From Trebonia sp963734665 (GTDB lineage: Bacteria > Actinomycetota > Actinomycetes > Streptosporangiales > Streptosporangiaceae): a DNA stretch of 64,000 nucleotides. The notes under the pieces were generated by a model that made no database searches, had not been told where the DNA came from, and saw only the letters and a program-made list of their open reading frames with translations. Numbering within the stretch: position 1 is the stretch's first letter; the number at the start of each line of letters is the position of its first letter. The translations under genes and the position numbers were made by a program. Shown here one piece after another: positions 1 to 7,892 of the stretch. The DNA is taken from NCBI GenBank assembly GCA_963734665.1, contig CAVTIR010000004.1, positions 682,001 through 746,000 on the forward strand, in the 5' to 3' direction.

Positions 1-2
1 GG

Positions 3-230
3 CTGCGGGCCGAGGCGCTGGCCCTGGCGGCGGCTGCCAGGGCCGCGGAAGCCGAGAAGCAGATCGAGGCGCTCGCCGAGGCGCTCGCCGCTACTCGCGA
101 GGAAGCCCGCGCCGCCCGCGCCGCCCGCGCGGCACTTGAGGGCGCGGAGGCCAGGCCCGGCGGGCTCAAGCGAACCGATCCCGGGCCCGGCAATCCTGCG
201 CACCGGGACGGGGCATTGAGCGGCGAGTAG
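3..230 (+). CDS. C-terminal end of an Ala/Glu-rich coiled-coil protein (cut by window edge)
   Basis: An open frame enters from the left edge and stops at a TAG ending at 230, leaving 75 residues. The visible part is very rich in Ala, Glu and Arg, with heptad-like spacing and runs such as EKQIEALAEALAATREEAR, so it is probably a long alpha-helical coiled coil. It is followed by a Pro/Gly-rich, likely disordered tail. No catalytic motif is visible and the N-terminal domain lies outside the window, so function cannot be assigned. Strong codon bias and the helical pattern make it likely to be truly coding. Confidence 0.6.
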   Translation: MRAEALALAAAARAAEAEKQIEALAEALAATREEARAARAARAALEGAEARPGGLKRTDPGPGNPAHRDGALSGE

Positions 231-314
231 CAGTGACCCTCGCAGGCGTCCGCCCGCGCCGTGCTGAATACCGGTAAAAGGCGGAAATACCGGGGAACCC
301 GGCGCATCCGGCGG

Positions 315-1391
315 CTAACCGACCGCGTGCTCCGCGACCCGGTAGGTGGGCACGTCGCCGCCACTCGCGCTGATCAGCCCGCGCCTGACGAGCTCAAGCA
401 CGTGGGCGGCCGTCTCGGTGACCGCGCTGATCCGCATCCGCCCGCTGTACTGGTCCCACGACCGCGACCAGGTCAGCAGCCCCGCCAGATCCCAGGAGGT
501 CGCGTCCGGGTGGGCCGCGATCGCGGCCAGGAGCTCGGCGAGCCGCCGCTCGTGGTGGGCGGCGATGTCATCGGCTCGCTCCGCGAGGCCGCGGAACCGC
601 CATTCGTGCGCCGGCATGACCTCATCCACGGGAAGGTCCCGTACCTTGGCCAACGAGGTCAGGTAGTCGGCCAGCGGCTGAACCCGCTCGACCGCGTAGA
701 CCGAGATGTTGGGCGTGATCCGGGGCAGGATGTGATCCCCGGCGAACAGTCGCTGCGACAGCTCGTCGACGAAGCACAGGTGCCCCGGCGTGTGCCCGGG
801 CGTGTGCACGGCCCGCAGCCGCCAGCCGGGCACGTCGGCCAGGTCGCCGTCGGTCAGCGAGCGGTCCGGCAGGGCCAGGCTGCTGAAGACGCGGTACGAA
901 GGAGGAGCCCCCACCGCGGCCGCCGCCTCCTCCGCCGAGGCGCCGAGCGTCCGCAGGAACGCGGCCTCCCGCTCAACGGCACGAGAAGGATCGCGCAGCT
1001 CAGGATTCGCGATCACCGCACGGTCGGCCGGGTGCATCGCGATCCACGCCCCGGACGCGTCGCGCACCCGTCCGGCGAGCCCGGCGTGGTCAAGGTGCAT
1101 GTGGCTGACAAGCACGCCCCGGACGTCCTTGAGGCCCGCGCCGATCGCCTCAAGACCGGCCACTAGGGCCTCCCACGCCGTGTCGGCGGGCCAGCCGGTA
1201 TCGAGCAGGACGAGGCCGCCGCCGGTCGCGAACGCGTAGGAGTTCACGTACCGCAGGGGGTTGTTCGGGATAGGCACGGGGATGGACCACAGATCGCCGG
1301 CTAGCTCCTCGACCGGCGGCATGACCCGCTCGCGCCAGGCAGAAAGCTGCTTAGTCCCGGTGACGTCCTGTCCGACTGGTATCGCCGTCAT
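315..1391 (-). CDS. MBL-fold metallo-hydrolase
   Basis: A 358-residue metallo-beta-lactamase-fold hydrolase. The HxHxDH signature is seen as SHMHLDHAG around residues 96-104, followed by HTPGHTPGH near 196-204, FAGDH near 216-220 and PAHEW near 260-264. Together these supply the usual two-metal ligand set. The family hydrolyses thioesters, lactones and similar substrates; the true substrate cannot be read from sequence. The start is the ATG at 1391, which overlaps the stop of the upstream LLM oxidoreductase in an ATGA arrangement, so the two genes are translationally coupled. No signal peptide is seen, so it should be cytoplasmic. The C-terminal 80 residues look like the winged-helix tail of LACTB2-type enzymes (inference). 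Confidence 0.88.
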   Translation of the reverse strand: MTAIPVGQDVTGTKQLSAWRERVMPPVEELAGDLWSIPVPIPNNPLRYVNSYAFATGGGLVLLDTGWPADTAWEALVAGLEAIGAGLKDVRGVLVSHMHLDHAGLAGRVRDASGAWIAMHPADRAVIANPELRDPSRAVEREAAFLRTLGASAEEAAAAVGAPPSYRVFSSLALPDRSLTDGDLADVPGWRLRAVHTPGHTPGHLCFVDELSQRLFAGDHILPRITPNISVYAVERVQPLADYLTSLAKVRDLPVDEVMPAHEWRFRGLAERADDIAAHHERRLAELLAAIAAHPDATSWDLAGLLTWSRSWDQYSGRMRISAVTETAAHVLELVRRGLISASGGDVPTYRVAEHAVG

Positions 1392-2233
1392 GCCGTTCCT
1401 TCTCCGTTGAACTCCGCGATCGCGGACTCCCAGGCGTCGAGCGCCCGCTCGACCGGATCCCTCCCGGCCGAAGGCAGCCAGTGCAGCGCCCGGTCGAACC
1501 CGGCCGCCGCGTAAGCCTCCAGGATCTTGGGGTCGGCGGGAATGCCCATGACCTGCAGGGAGATGCGCCGGTCCGCCCGGTTGAGCAGTTCGGCCGCGCG
1601 CTCGAGGATGCCGGACGGCGCGTAGTTCGGCATCCACGCGTCGCCGAACGCGAGTACCCGGTCGAGCACGGTCGGGCCCTCCCCGCCGACGAGCACCGGG
1701 GGATGCGGCCGCTGGGCGGGCTTCGGCCAGGACCAGATGCGGTCGAACCGCACGAACTCCCCGGAGTACGACGCCTCGTCGTTCGTCCAGATGGCCTTCA
1801 TCGCCTCGACCCGCTCGCGCAGCACCGCCATCCGCTTGCGCGGGTCGGTGCCGTGGTTCTCCATCTCCTCGCGGTTCCACCCCGCTCCGACGCCGAACTC
1901 AAACCGGCCGCCGGACAGGTAGTCGACGCTGGCGACCTCCTTCGCGGTGATGATCGGGTCGCGCTGGATCACCAGGCACACGCCGCTCCCGACGCGCAGC
2001 CGCGACGTCGCGGACACGGCCGCCGTTACGGCGACGAACAGGTCGAAGGTGTGGGAGTACCGGATCGGCAGCGCCTGCCCGCCCGGATACGGCGAGTGGC
2101 TGGCCGGCATGTGGGTGTGTTCGGGGAAGAAGAGCGACTCCTGTCCTCGTTCTTCGGCGAGCCTGGCGATGTCGCCCGGCCGGATCGAGTTGTGAGTCGG
2201 GAAGATCGCGACGCCAAATTCCATAACATCCAT
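1388..2233 (-). CDS. LLM-class F420-dependent oxidoreductase
   Basis: A luciferase-like monooxygenase-fold protein of about 281 residues, starting MDVMEFGVAIFPTHNS. It contains the typical FFPEHTHMP segment, GVGAGWNREEMENHG near the middle and PVLVGGEGP in the C-terminal half, all hallmarks of actinobacterial F420-dependent LLM enzymes (TIGR03619-like). Such proteins use F420 or FMN for hydride transfer to diverse substrates. The open frame extends 12 codons upstream, but the MDV start gives family length; MEF three codons later is also possible. It overlaps the MBL hydrolase by 4 nt, suggesting the oxidoreductase product may be a substrate for that hydrolase (inference). Confidence 0.86.
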   Translation of the reverse strand: MDVMEFGVAIFPTHNSIRPGDIARLAEERGQESLFFPEHTHMPASHSPYPGGQALPIRYSHTFDLFVAVTAAVSATSRLRVGSGVCLVIQRDPIITAKEVASVDYLSGGRFEFGVGAGWNREEMENHGTDPRKRMAVLRERVEAMKAIWTNDEASYSGEFVRFDRIWSWPKPAQRPHPPVLVGGEGPTVLDRVLAFGDAWMPNYAPSGILERAAELLNRADRRISLQVMGIPADPKILEAYAAAGFDRALHWLPSAGRDPVERALDAWESAIAEFNGEGTA

Positions 2234-2293
2234 TCTGAACCATTCGCCTCCGGCCACACGCCGGCGCATGCCCCCAGCCGGGGAGACCGCCAG

Positions 2294-2815
2294 CTACGCG
2301 ACCGGCCGGACGCTGGCGGCGTGCCGCTTTGCCAGGGCGCGGTACGTCGCGGGATTGTTCTCGACCCAGACCTTCGCACCCGGCGTGAGCTCGCCCAAGA
2401 CGCGGGCCGGGATACCCGCCGCCAGCATGCCGTCGGGGACCTGCATCCCCGGCGGTACTGTCGCGCCCGCCGCGATCAGGACGCGGTCGCCGATGACCGC
2501 CCCGTCGAGGACGGTGGCGCCGTTGCCGATCAGCGCTTCCGCACCGATCCGCGCGCCGTGGACCACGCACAGGTGACCGATGGTCGCGCCCTCGCCGACC
2601 TCGCAGGCCGCGGCTCCGCCGTGCAGGACCGAGCTGTCCTGCACGTTGGCGCCCCGCCGCACGATGATCGGTCCGAAGTCGGCGCGCAGCACCGCCCCGT
2701 ACCAGACCGAGGCGTCATCTTCCACGGTGACGTCACCGACGAGGGTGGCCGTCGGGGCGATCCAGGCGGTAGGGCTGACGACGGGCTCAAGTCCCTCAAA
2801 AGAGAACAATGGCAT
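2294..2815 (-). CDS. gamma carbonic anhydrase family protein (left-handed beta-helix)
   Basis: A 173-residue hexapeptide-repeat protein beginning MPLFSFEGLEPVVSPTAWIA. Repeats of the [LIV]-G-x4 type run along most of the chain (TATLVGDVTVEDDASVWYG, VHGARIGAEALIGNGATVLD). Zinc-binding histidines of gamma-class carbonic anhydrases are plausible at SVLHGG and GHLCVVHG. Length matches the YrdA/PaaY/CaiE-like family. Members bind zinc as trimers and hydrate CO2 or have thioesterase activity; the role here is unknown. The frame could begin up to 35 codons earlier, but that region reads as noncoding. It lies 60 bp upstream of the LLM gene on the same strand. Confidence 0.87.
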   Translation of the reverse strand: MPLFSFEGLEPVVSPTAWIAPTATLVGDVTVEDDASVWYGAVLRADFGPIIVRRGANVQDSSVLHGGAAACEVGEGATIGHLCVVHGARIGAEALIGNGATVLDGAVIGDRVLIAAGATVPPGMQVPDGMLAAGIPARVLGELTPGAKVWVENNPATYRALAKRHAASVRPVA

Positions 2816-2943
2816 CAGGCAATGATGCACTAGGCGCCGCCGCGCGGGCTTGCGCGGGCGGCGGATACTGGGTACCGATAGCGGCAGTGACGCGTGAGCA
2901 CACGCTGGCACGGCGAGCAACGCAGAGGCAGGAGAGTTCCCTC

Positions 2944-3246
2944 ATGAGCCACGAGTACACCCTGATCGTTTACACGGACCCGGCCGACGGGCAGGAAGAC
3001 GAGTACAACGCCTGGTACGACGACGTTCACCTGCCGGAGTTCACGGCACTGCCCGGCGTCATCAACGGCCGCCGGTTCAAGGTCGCCGGGGACGCCAAGC
3101 CGCAGTACGCCGCGATCTACGAGCTAAGCAGCCACCCGGACGAGGTGATGGCGGCGATGAACGAGGGCATCAAGAACGGCACCGTGCACTGGACCGACGC
3201 GATCGACCCGGCCTCGATCTCGTCGACCACGCTCACGCCCCGCTGA
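2944..3246 (+). CDS. small dimeric alpha/beta-barrel (EthD-like) protein
   Basis: A 100-residue protein beginning MSHEYTLIVYTDPADGQEDE. The WYDDVHLPEF segment near residues 25-34 and the HPDEV...MNEG pattern are typical of the ferredoxin-like dimeric barrel (EthD/DUF4286 type) found beside aromatic or alkane catabolic enzymes. A purine-rich ribosome site (GGCAGGAGAG) lies 7-10 nt before the ATG. It is monocistronic here, transcribed away from the gamma carbonic anhydrase gene and toward a TetR gene, with a large inverted repeat just downstream. No catalytic residue can be identified. Confidence 0.8.
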   Translation: MSHEYTLIVYTDPADGQEDEYNAWYDDVHLPEFTALPGVINGRRFKVAGDAKPQYAAIYELSSHPDEVMAAMNEGIKNGTVHWTDAIDPASISSTTLTPR

Positions 3247-3274
3247 CTCACCGCGGGTCAGGTGGCGCGTCTTA

Positions 3275-3338
3275 GTGAAACACGAACACGTTCGGGATGA
3301 TTATTTTTTTGATTTTCCCGAACGCGTTCTTGTTTCAC
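3275..3338. terminator. 22-bp imperfect inverted repeat around an AT-only-like loop, between convergent genes
   Basis: The arms at 3275-3296 and 3317-3338 match at 20 of 22 positions and flank a 20-nt T-rich loop. Each arm also holds a smaller palindrome: GAACGCGTTC is perfect on the right, GAACACGTTC imperfect on the left. It lies between the end of the EthD-like gene (plus) and the end of the TetR gene (minus), so a bidirectional terminator is the simplest reading. The nested palindromes could also be protein-binding sites. Confidence 0.6.
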
Positions 3339-3396
3339 GCGGCCAGATTTCCTCAAGGCCGGCCAGGTGGCCCCTGGGTGCCTGGCCTGCGGACAT

Positions 3397-3951
3397 TCAG
3401 ATCCCGAGGAACCGCTTCAGCGCCCGTCGTGACGCCGGGAGCTGGTGGCCGGCATCGAATTCGAGCACCGAGATCTCCCGGGTCATGGCTGCGAGCAGTT
3501 GTGCCGCAGCCTCGGCGTCGTCCCAGCCCATGGCCTTCAGGTCAGCCACGCCGGCTGCTGCCAGGCGCTCGCGCCGATCTGCCATCGAGTCCTGCAAAGT
3601 CGGGTCCGAGCGAGCCTCGAGTGATAGTGCCTTGACGCCTCTGTTCGCGAGCGAGAGGTCAAGGTAAGCCTCGGACGCGCGGAAGAGGCGCCGGGCACCG
3701 GGCGGCAGCCCCGCGACCGCCTCGTCGACAGCGGCCTGTACCCGAGTGTGGAAGCGCGCGTGCATGGCATCGACGAACGCTGCCCGGTCCTTGAAGTGCA
3801 CGTAGAAGGTTCCCTTGGCGACCCCCGCCCGCGCGACCACCATGTTCACGCTGACGCCGGCCAGGCCGTGCTCCTCGGCCAGCGCGGCACCGGCGTCGAG
3901 CAACGCCTCGCGTGTCTGCAACGCCCCGGATGTTCGAGTTCCTTCTGCCAT
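3397..3951 (-). CDS. TetR/AcrR family transcriptional regulator
   Basis: A 184-residue regulator. The N-terminal helix-turn-helix runs through about residues 14-60 (TREALLDAGAALAEEHGLAG, then VARAGVAKGTFYVHFKDRAAF), the classic TetR pattern ending in TFYxHFxxR. The C-terminal ligand-binding half is all helical and not recognisable. It is divergent from an MDR oxidoreductase; the 99-bp gap holds a perfect palindrome, so repression of the oxidoreductase and itself by a small-molecule-responsive repressor is likely. The start is the ATG at 3951; longer upstream open frames are antisense noise over the oxidoreductase gene. Confidence 0.92.
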   Translation of the reverse strand: MAEGTRTSGALQTREALLDAGAALAEEHGLAGVSVNMVVARAGVAKGTFYVHFKDRAAFVDAMHARFHTRVQAAVDEAVAGLPPGARRLFRASEAYLDLSLANRGVKALSLEARSDPTLQDSMADRRERLAAAGVADLKAMGWDDAEAAAQLLAAMTREISVLEFDAGHQLPASRRALKRFLGI

Positions 3952-3992
3952 TACCTCGAAAGTGTATGCCCGCTCGCCCCTGCCCAGAGGAA

Positions 3993-4010
3993 TGACCGAC
4001 CGGTCGGTCA
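3993..4010. promoter_or_regulatory. perfect 18-bp palindromic TetR operator
   Basis: TGACCGACCGGTCGGTCA is its own reverse complement. The GACCGACCGGTCGGTC core is a classic TetR-type operator. It lies between the divergent TetR gene and MDR oxidoreductase gene, 40 nt before the latter's start, where bound repressor would block both promoters. Confidence 0.85.
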
Positions 4011-4050
4011 CTGTGCTATGTTTAGTCCATTCCGCCACGAAGGAGCAGCA

Positions 4051-5007
4051 ATGAAGGCCGCAGTGATCGACAGCCTCGGCACCGCACCTCACGCAACCGC
4101 ATGTGCCGATCCATCGCCAGCCACCGGCAACCATGTGGTTGTCAAGGTCGAAGCAGCGGCCCTGAACGCGGTCGACCTGCACATCGCGGCAGGGCACCAT
4201 CGCGCGGGCCCCCCGCGGCTGCCGTACGTCCCCGGCATCGAGGCGGTCGGAACCATAGTGGCCGGACCCGATCAGGGCCTGCGAGTGCGCGCCGCGGTCC
4301 CCGCCGGCCTGGCGCCAGGAATCAACGGCGGGATGGCCGAGCTCCTGCTGACCGACCGCGCGACGTGCATTCCGGTCCCTGACGCACTCGACAGCGTCGC
4401 CGCCGCGGCGATCGGCGCCGTCGGCACGAGCGCGGACCTGTCGCTGCGCAGAGCGGGGATCCAGGCGGGTGAAAGCGTCCTGGTCCTGGGCGCGACCGGA
4501 CCATTGGGCACCGCCTTCCTCCAGCTCGCGAGGCTGGCCGGCGCCAAGCGCGTCATCGCGGCCGGCCGCAATCCCGGGCGCCTCGCACAAGTCCCCGCCG
4601 CGGACGGCGTGGCGGTACTTGGCGAGGAGCCGCTATCCGAGCAGCTGGCTTCCCTCGGGGGCCCGGTGGACCTGGTCGTGGATCCGGTGTGGGGCCCCTG
4701 GGCAGAGCAGGCGCTGGCCTGCCTGAAGCCAGGCGGGCGCTACCTGAACGTCGGCGCAGCGGCGGGCGACGGGACGGCATTCCATGTCGAGTGGCTCCGC
4801 GCCGCGCAGCTGACACTCATCGGTTTCAGCGCAACACGCGCGAAGCCGGCCGACATCATCGCAAGCTACCAGCACGTCGCAGCCCTCGCCGCGGCTGGCT
4901 CACTCGTGCTGCCGACGGCCACCTATTCGCTAGAAGAAGCCACGCAGGCGTGGGAGGCACAGGCGTCCTCACCCGGCAAGAAGATCGTCGTGATCCCCGA
5001 ACCCTAG
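4051..5007 (+). CDS. zinc-free medium-chain dehydrogenase/quinone oxidoreductase
   Basis: A 318-residue MDR protein starting MKAAVIDSLGTAPHATACAD. It has the GroES-like N-domain (LNAVDLHIAAGHH, PYVPGIEAVGTI) and a Rossmann domain with VLVLGATGPLGTAFLQLA near residues 150-167 for NADPH. The catalytic and structural zinc Cys/His clusters of classical alcohol dehydrogenases are absent, so it belongs to the quinone oxidoreductase branch. A strong GAAGGAG ribosome site precedes the ATG. Divergence from a TetR gene with a perfect operator suggests induction by an electrophile or quinone that the enzyme removes (inference). Confidence 0.9.
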   Translation: MKAAVIDSLGTAPHATACADPSPATGNHVVVKVEAAALNAVDLHIAAGHHRAGPPRLPYVPGIEAVGTIVAGPDQGLRVRAAVPAGLAPGINGGMAELLLTDRATCIPVPDALDSVAAAAIGAVGTSADLSLRRAGIQAGESVLVLGATGPLGTAFLQLARLAGAKRVIAAGRNPGRLAQVPAADGVAVLGEEPLSEQLASLGGPVDLVVDPVWGPWAEQALACLKPGGRYLNVGAAAGDGTAFHVEWLRAAQLTLIGFSATRAKPADIIASYQHVAALAAAGSLVLPTATYSLEEATQAWEAQASSPGKKIVVIPEP

Positions 5008-5120
5008 ACCGCCGCGGTCATGGCCGTTCCGACGACCCGGGCAAAGGCTATGACTTTGACACGTTCGCCGAAGATATCAGCCAGCTACTGACTCAGCTGA
5101 ACCTGCGCGAGCCCGCCCTG
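5004..5120 (+). pseudogene. remnant of an alpha/beta hydrolase (non-haem chloroperoxidase type)
   Basis: Immediately after the oxidoreductase stop codon, another frame reads DRRGHGRSDDPGKGYDFDTF and continues with an amphipathic helix ending NLREPAL. This is the well-known block of alpha/beta hydrolases just before the nucleophile elbow. Both the start of the gene and everything from the GxSxG elbow onward are missing, leaving about 39 codons. It is a decayed fragment, probably from a deletion fusing it to the oxidoreductase gene end. Confidence 0.65.
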
Positions 5121-5149
5121 CCGTCAGGCAAGCGCTGTCCGCGAAGGCA

Positions 5150-6175
5150 TCACGCAACGCCCGAACGGCCCTCGCCCCCGGACCGGCTCAGCGGCCCGTC
5201 GTCGAGGTACTCGCGCACGATGTCGTCGAAGGACGTCTCGGCGTGCAGGCCGAGCGCGCTCGCGCGCGGCGTCTCGACGCGAGCGGGCCAGCTGCGGACG
5301 ATCGCGCCGGTCACCGGGTCGTCGGCCCAGTCGATGAGGTCGCTCGCGGCGTAGCCGGCGACCCGGTCCATGGCGTCGGCCATCGCCTGCGGCGTCGTGG
5401 CGAGTGCGGGCAGGTTCATCGCGGTCCTGCTGCCCCAGGCGACGTCACTGACGGCGGCGGCGCGCAGGATCCCCTCCAGGGTGCGGCGCGGTGAGGACAG
5501 CGCGACCGGCGTGCCGGGCGGCACCGGGCAGGTCGCCCGCACGCCGGCGAGCGGCTCGCGGACGATCCCCGACATGAAGCTGGACGCGGCCGCGTTGGGC
5601 TTGCCGGGCCGCACGGACACCGTCATCAGCCGCACCGAACGTCCCCGGACGAACCCCCGGCGGCTGTAGTCCGCGACGAGCTGCTCGGCGATGAACTTCT
5701 GGATGCCGTAACTGGACTGCGGGCGCGGCAGGGTGTCGTCACCGACCGCGGCGATCGGGCCGCCGGTGTCTGCCACCAAAGCCGGGTCCTGGCCGAAGAC
5801 GGCGAGGGAGCTTGAGAAGACGAGCACGGGGGGCGTCCGGTGCCGCCTGACATGCTCAAGGATGGCGCGCGTCCCGTCGACGTTGCCGTGCATCCCCAGG
5901 TCAAAGTCGGCCTCGGCCGCCCCGCTCACCACCCCGGCGAGGTGAAAGATGGCGTCAGCTTCGCCAAGCTCGCTGATCGTCGCCGCCAGGTCACCGGTCA
6001 CGGCCCGCACTCTCGGGTCGGCGGCCACGTCAGGCGGGGGAGCGGTGAGGTCGGCGATGACAAGCTCGTCCACTGGGGCCGGCTTGTCGCCGCCGATCGT
6101 CACCGGCTCGGCGAGCAGCCGCCTGGCAAGCAACGTCCCGATAAACCCGGCCCCGCCGGTAACAACGACCCTCAT
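5150..6175 (-). CDS. denD: NAD-dependent epimerase/dehydratase, D-erythronate dehydrogenase-like
   Basis: A 341-residue extended SDR. It begins MRVVVTGGAGFIGTLLARRL, with the GxxGxxG NAD(P) motif. AIFHLAGVVSGAAEADF near residues 75-91 and the YGIQKF motif (active-site Tyr and Lys) follow. The SGAAEADFD segment and the later RLMTVSVRPGKPNAAASSF stretch are characteristic of DenD-type D-erythronate dehydrogenases, which oxidise D-erythronate at C2 in four-carbon acid sugar catabolism. No kinase or decarboxylase partner is adjacent, so the assignment rests on sequence only. ATG at 6175 is preferred; an in-frame GTG lies two codons upstream. Confidence 0.82.
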   Translation of the reverse strand: MRVVVTGGAGFIGTLLARRLLAEPVTIGGDKPAPVDELVIADLTAPPPDVAADPRVRAVTGDLAATISELGEADAIFHLAGVVSGAAEADFDLGMHGNVDGTRAILEHVRRHRTPPVLVFSSSLAVFGQDPALVADTGGPIAAVGDDTLPRPQSSYGIQKFIAEQLVADYSRRGFVRGRSVRLMTVSVRPGKPNAAASSFMSGIVREPLAGVRATCPVPPGTPVALSSPRRTLEGILRAAAVSDVAWGSRTAMNLPALATTPQAMADAMDRVAGYAASDLIDWADDPVTGAIVRSWPARVETPRASALGLHAETSFDDIVREYLDDGPLSRSGGEGRSGVA

Positions 6176-6320
6176 GCTCACGCCAATGTCCTAACCAACC
6201 GCACCAACCCCGAAACCGCTCGCCAGCGCTACCGTGACTTTTCTGCCGAGTTGGCCACTGGTGGTGGTTGCGGCCTGTGCCTCCTCCAGCGACATCCCCA
6301 GGTGGTGGGATACTTGAGGT

Positions 6321-7103
6321 GTGCGACAAGGTCGCGTCATCTCCGCCGCCATGCTGTCCTTGGTCGCAGCGCTTGCGTTGGCAGGCTGCGGGTCGTCAGG
6401 TTCGCCCGCGCCCGCCTCCACGCGAATCAAGGTTGATGTCACCCCAACCCATGCCAAGACCCCCTGGACATTCGCGGTCAGAGGTGACCACCCAGTGGTC
6501 CCAAACGGAAGCCAGGACACGCACGCGGCGACGCCGGGGGCCGTGTGCGACAGTGCCGAATTGGCGAAAGACATGTCCATCGGCCAGCGAGTGGCCGACG
6601 GGTTCAGGTTGGCTGGCTTCCCCGCGTCTGCCGATCTGCTTGAGCACTTTCTCCAGGGGGAAGGCACGGAAATTGACTACCGGGCAGGCTCGTCGATCTC
6701 GAAGCAGGTGCTAGCCAGCAGCGTGTTTCGTGCGCTTAACGAGCAGGTTCAGGGCATGATCCTCGGGCAGTTGAAGGCCGGCAAGGCACAAGTCCAACTC
6801 TCAGTCGCGCAGTTGCCTACCGTGGCGTTCGAATCAACGACCAGCGACTTGTACTGGGGCTTCCGCGGCACCCAGGGCCTGACCGTAACCGGAAGCGGCG
6901 TGCGAAAGAACGGACGATACGTCGGCACTCTCACCTACGTCATCCGCGACAGCTACGGTTTCCCGGCTGACGAAACCCTCGCGGGCTTCGGCCCGCCAAT
7001 GCGGTACCTGCAGACGGTGTGCGGGGCACCGCAGCACGCTGTAGGCGCCCACTGGTTCCCCGACGCCATCACGGTAACCGTGGCGTTGAATCAGCCGACA
7101 TGA
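6321..7103 (+). CDS. putative lipoprotein of unknown function
   Basis: A 260-residue protein with an N-terminal lipoprotein signal: basic start MRQGR, hydrophobic stretch LSLVAALALA and a lipobox LAGC with Cys near residue 22. It should be lipid-anchored outside the membrane. A GTG at 6321 is chosen because it gives the charged n-region; the ATG at 6351 would lose it. The mature part is Ser/Pro-rich at first, then a mixed alpha/beta domain with no motif I recognise. It carries further Cys residues near positions 74 and 232 (AVCDSA, TVCGAP) that could form a disulphide. It stands alone between a minus-strand epimerase and a GNAT gene. Confidence 0.75.
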   Translation: MRQGRVISAAMLSLVAALALAGCGSSGSPAPASTRIKVDVTPTHAKTPWTFAVRGDHPVVPNGSQDTHAATPGAVCDSAELAKDMSIGQRVADGFRLAGFPASADLLEHFLQGEGTEIDYRAGSSISKQVLASSVFRALNEQVQGMILGQLKAGKAQVQLSVAQLPTVAFESTTSDLYWGFRGTQGLTVTGSGVRKNGRYVGTLTYVIRDSYGFPADETLAGFGPPMRYLQTVCGAPQHAVGAHWFPDAITVTVALNQPT

Positions 7104-7198
7104 CGACAGAAGTACAAGTACGCCGTACTGTCGAAACCGTCGGCACCAACGCCGAAACCGAATGGCCACGGTGCGGGGTCCCTCGTTAGCATGCGGGG

Positions 7199-7624
7199 GT
7201 GATCTTCACTTCCGGTGCCTACGAGCTCGACGACGACTCCGGCAGGATCGACAGGGACGCCGTGTGGGAGTTCCTGTCCACGCAGGCGTACTGGGGCAGG
7301 TTCCGCACTCGCGCGGACTTTGAGAAGCAGCTCGCCTCCGCCTGGCGCATCGTTGGCGTGTACGAGACGGCCACGGCCCGCCAGGTCGGATTCGCCCGCG
7401 CGGTCTCGGACGGCGTCTCCTTCGCCTACCTGGCCGACGTCTTCATCGTGCCCGGCGTGCGTGGCTCGGGCCTGGGCAAGGAACTGGTGGCAACGATGAT
7501 CGACCGGGGCCCAGGTGCCGGTTTCCGCTGGACCCTCCACACGGCAGACGCCCACGACCTGTACCGCAAGTACGGCTTCGCCGAGCCGGACAACACCTAC
7601 ATGGAGCGCCCCCGCCAGTTGTGA
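7199..7624 (+). CDS. GNAT-family N-acetyltransferase
   Basis: A 141-residue GCN5-related acetyltransferase. The acetyl-CoA motif A is visible as VRGSGLGKELVATMI near residues 88-102 (R/Q-x-x-G-x-G/A), preceded by the beta-strand FAYLADVFIVP. The C-terminal ending DLYRKYGFAEP is also typical. The small size and YRKYGF ending match single-domain GNATs that modify small molecules or protein N-termini; the substrate is unknown. Translation starts at a GTG. The 95 bp upstream gap from the lipoprotein gene could hold its own promoter. Confidence 0.85.
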   Translation: MIFTSGAYELDDDSGRIDRDAVWEFLSTQAYWGRFRTRADFEKQLASAWRIVGVYETATARQVGFARAVSDGVSFAYLADVFIVPGVRGSGLGKELVATMIDRGPGAGFRWTLHTADAHDLYRKYGFAEPDNTYMERPRQL

Positions 7625-7778
7625 TCCGGCTCGCTGGCGCAAAAGGGCCCCGGCAGGAGCGCTCGAAGGCCCCGACGCGCTGGCGGGCAGGGCGGAGCGC
7701 GCGCGCTAACTGAGCCTGTCCGCCCGCCATGCCGTCAGGCACGCGCCGCGCTGCCCGCGAGGGAGTATCGCGCGAGCC

Positions 7779-7790
7779 CGACCATGGTCG
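7779..7790. promoter_or_regulatory. 12-bp perfect palindrome upstream of the DapA-like gene
   Basis: CGACCATGGTCG equals its reverse complement and lies about 103 nt before the start of the DapA-like gene, in its promoter region. A regulator-binding site is plausible; no regulator is adjacent, so this is tentative. Confidence 0.3.
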
Positions 7791-7892
7791 ACTATACCTG
7801 ATAAGTGGTGAATTGCTCACGGGCGTCCACTGGATTTCGCGTCCGGCTCGTGGTCGAGTAGTGATGCCAGTGACAATGAGGAGGACCACGCT

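Noticed and set aside
1481..2833. A 450-codon plus-strand open frame across the LLM and carbonic anhydrase genes
   Set aside because: It is antisense to two genes with clear family motifs, and its own composition (Arg, His, Asp runs) matches no family.
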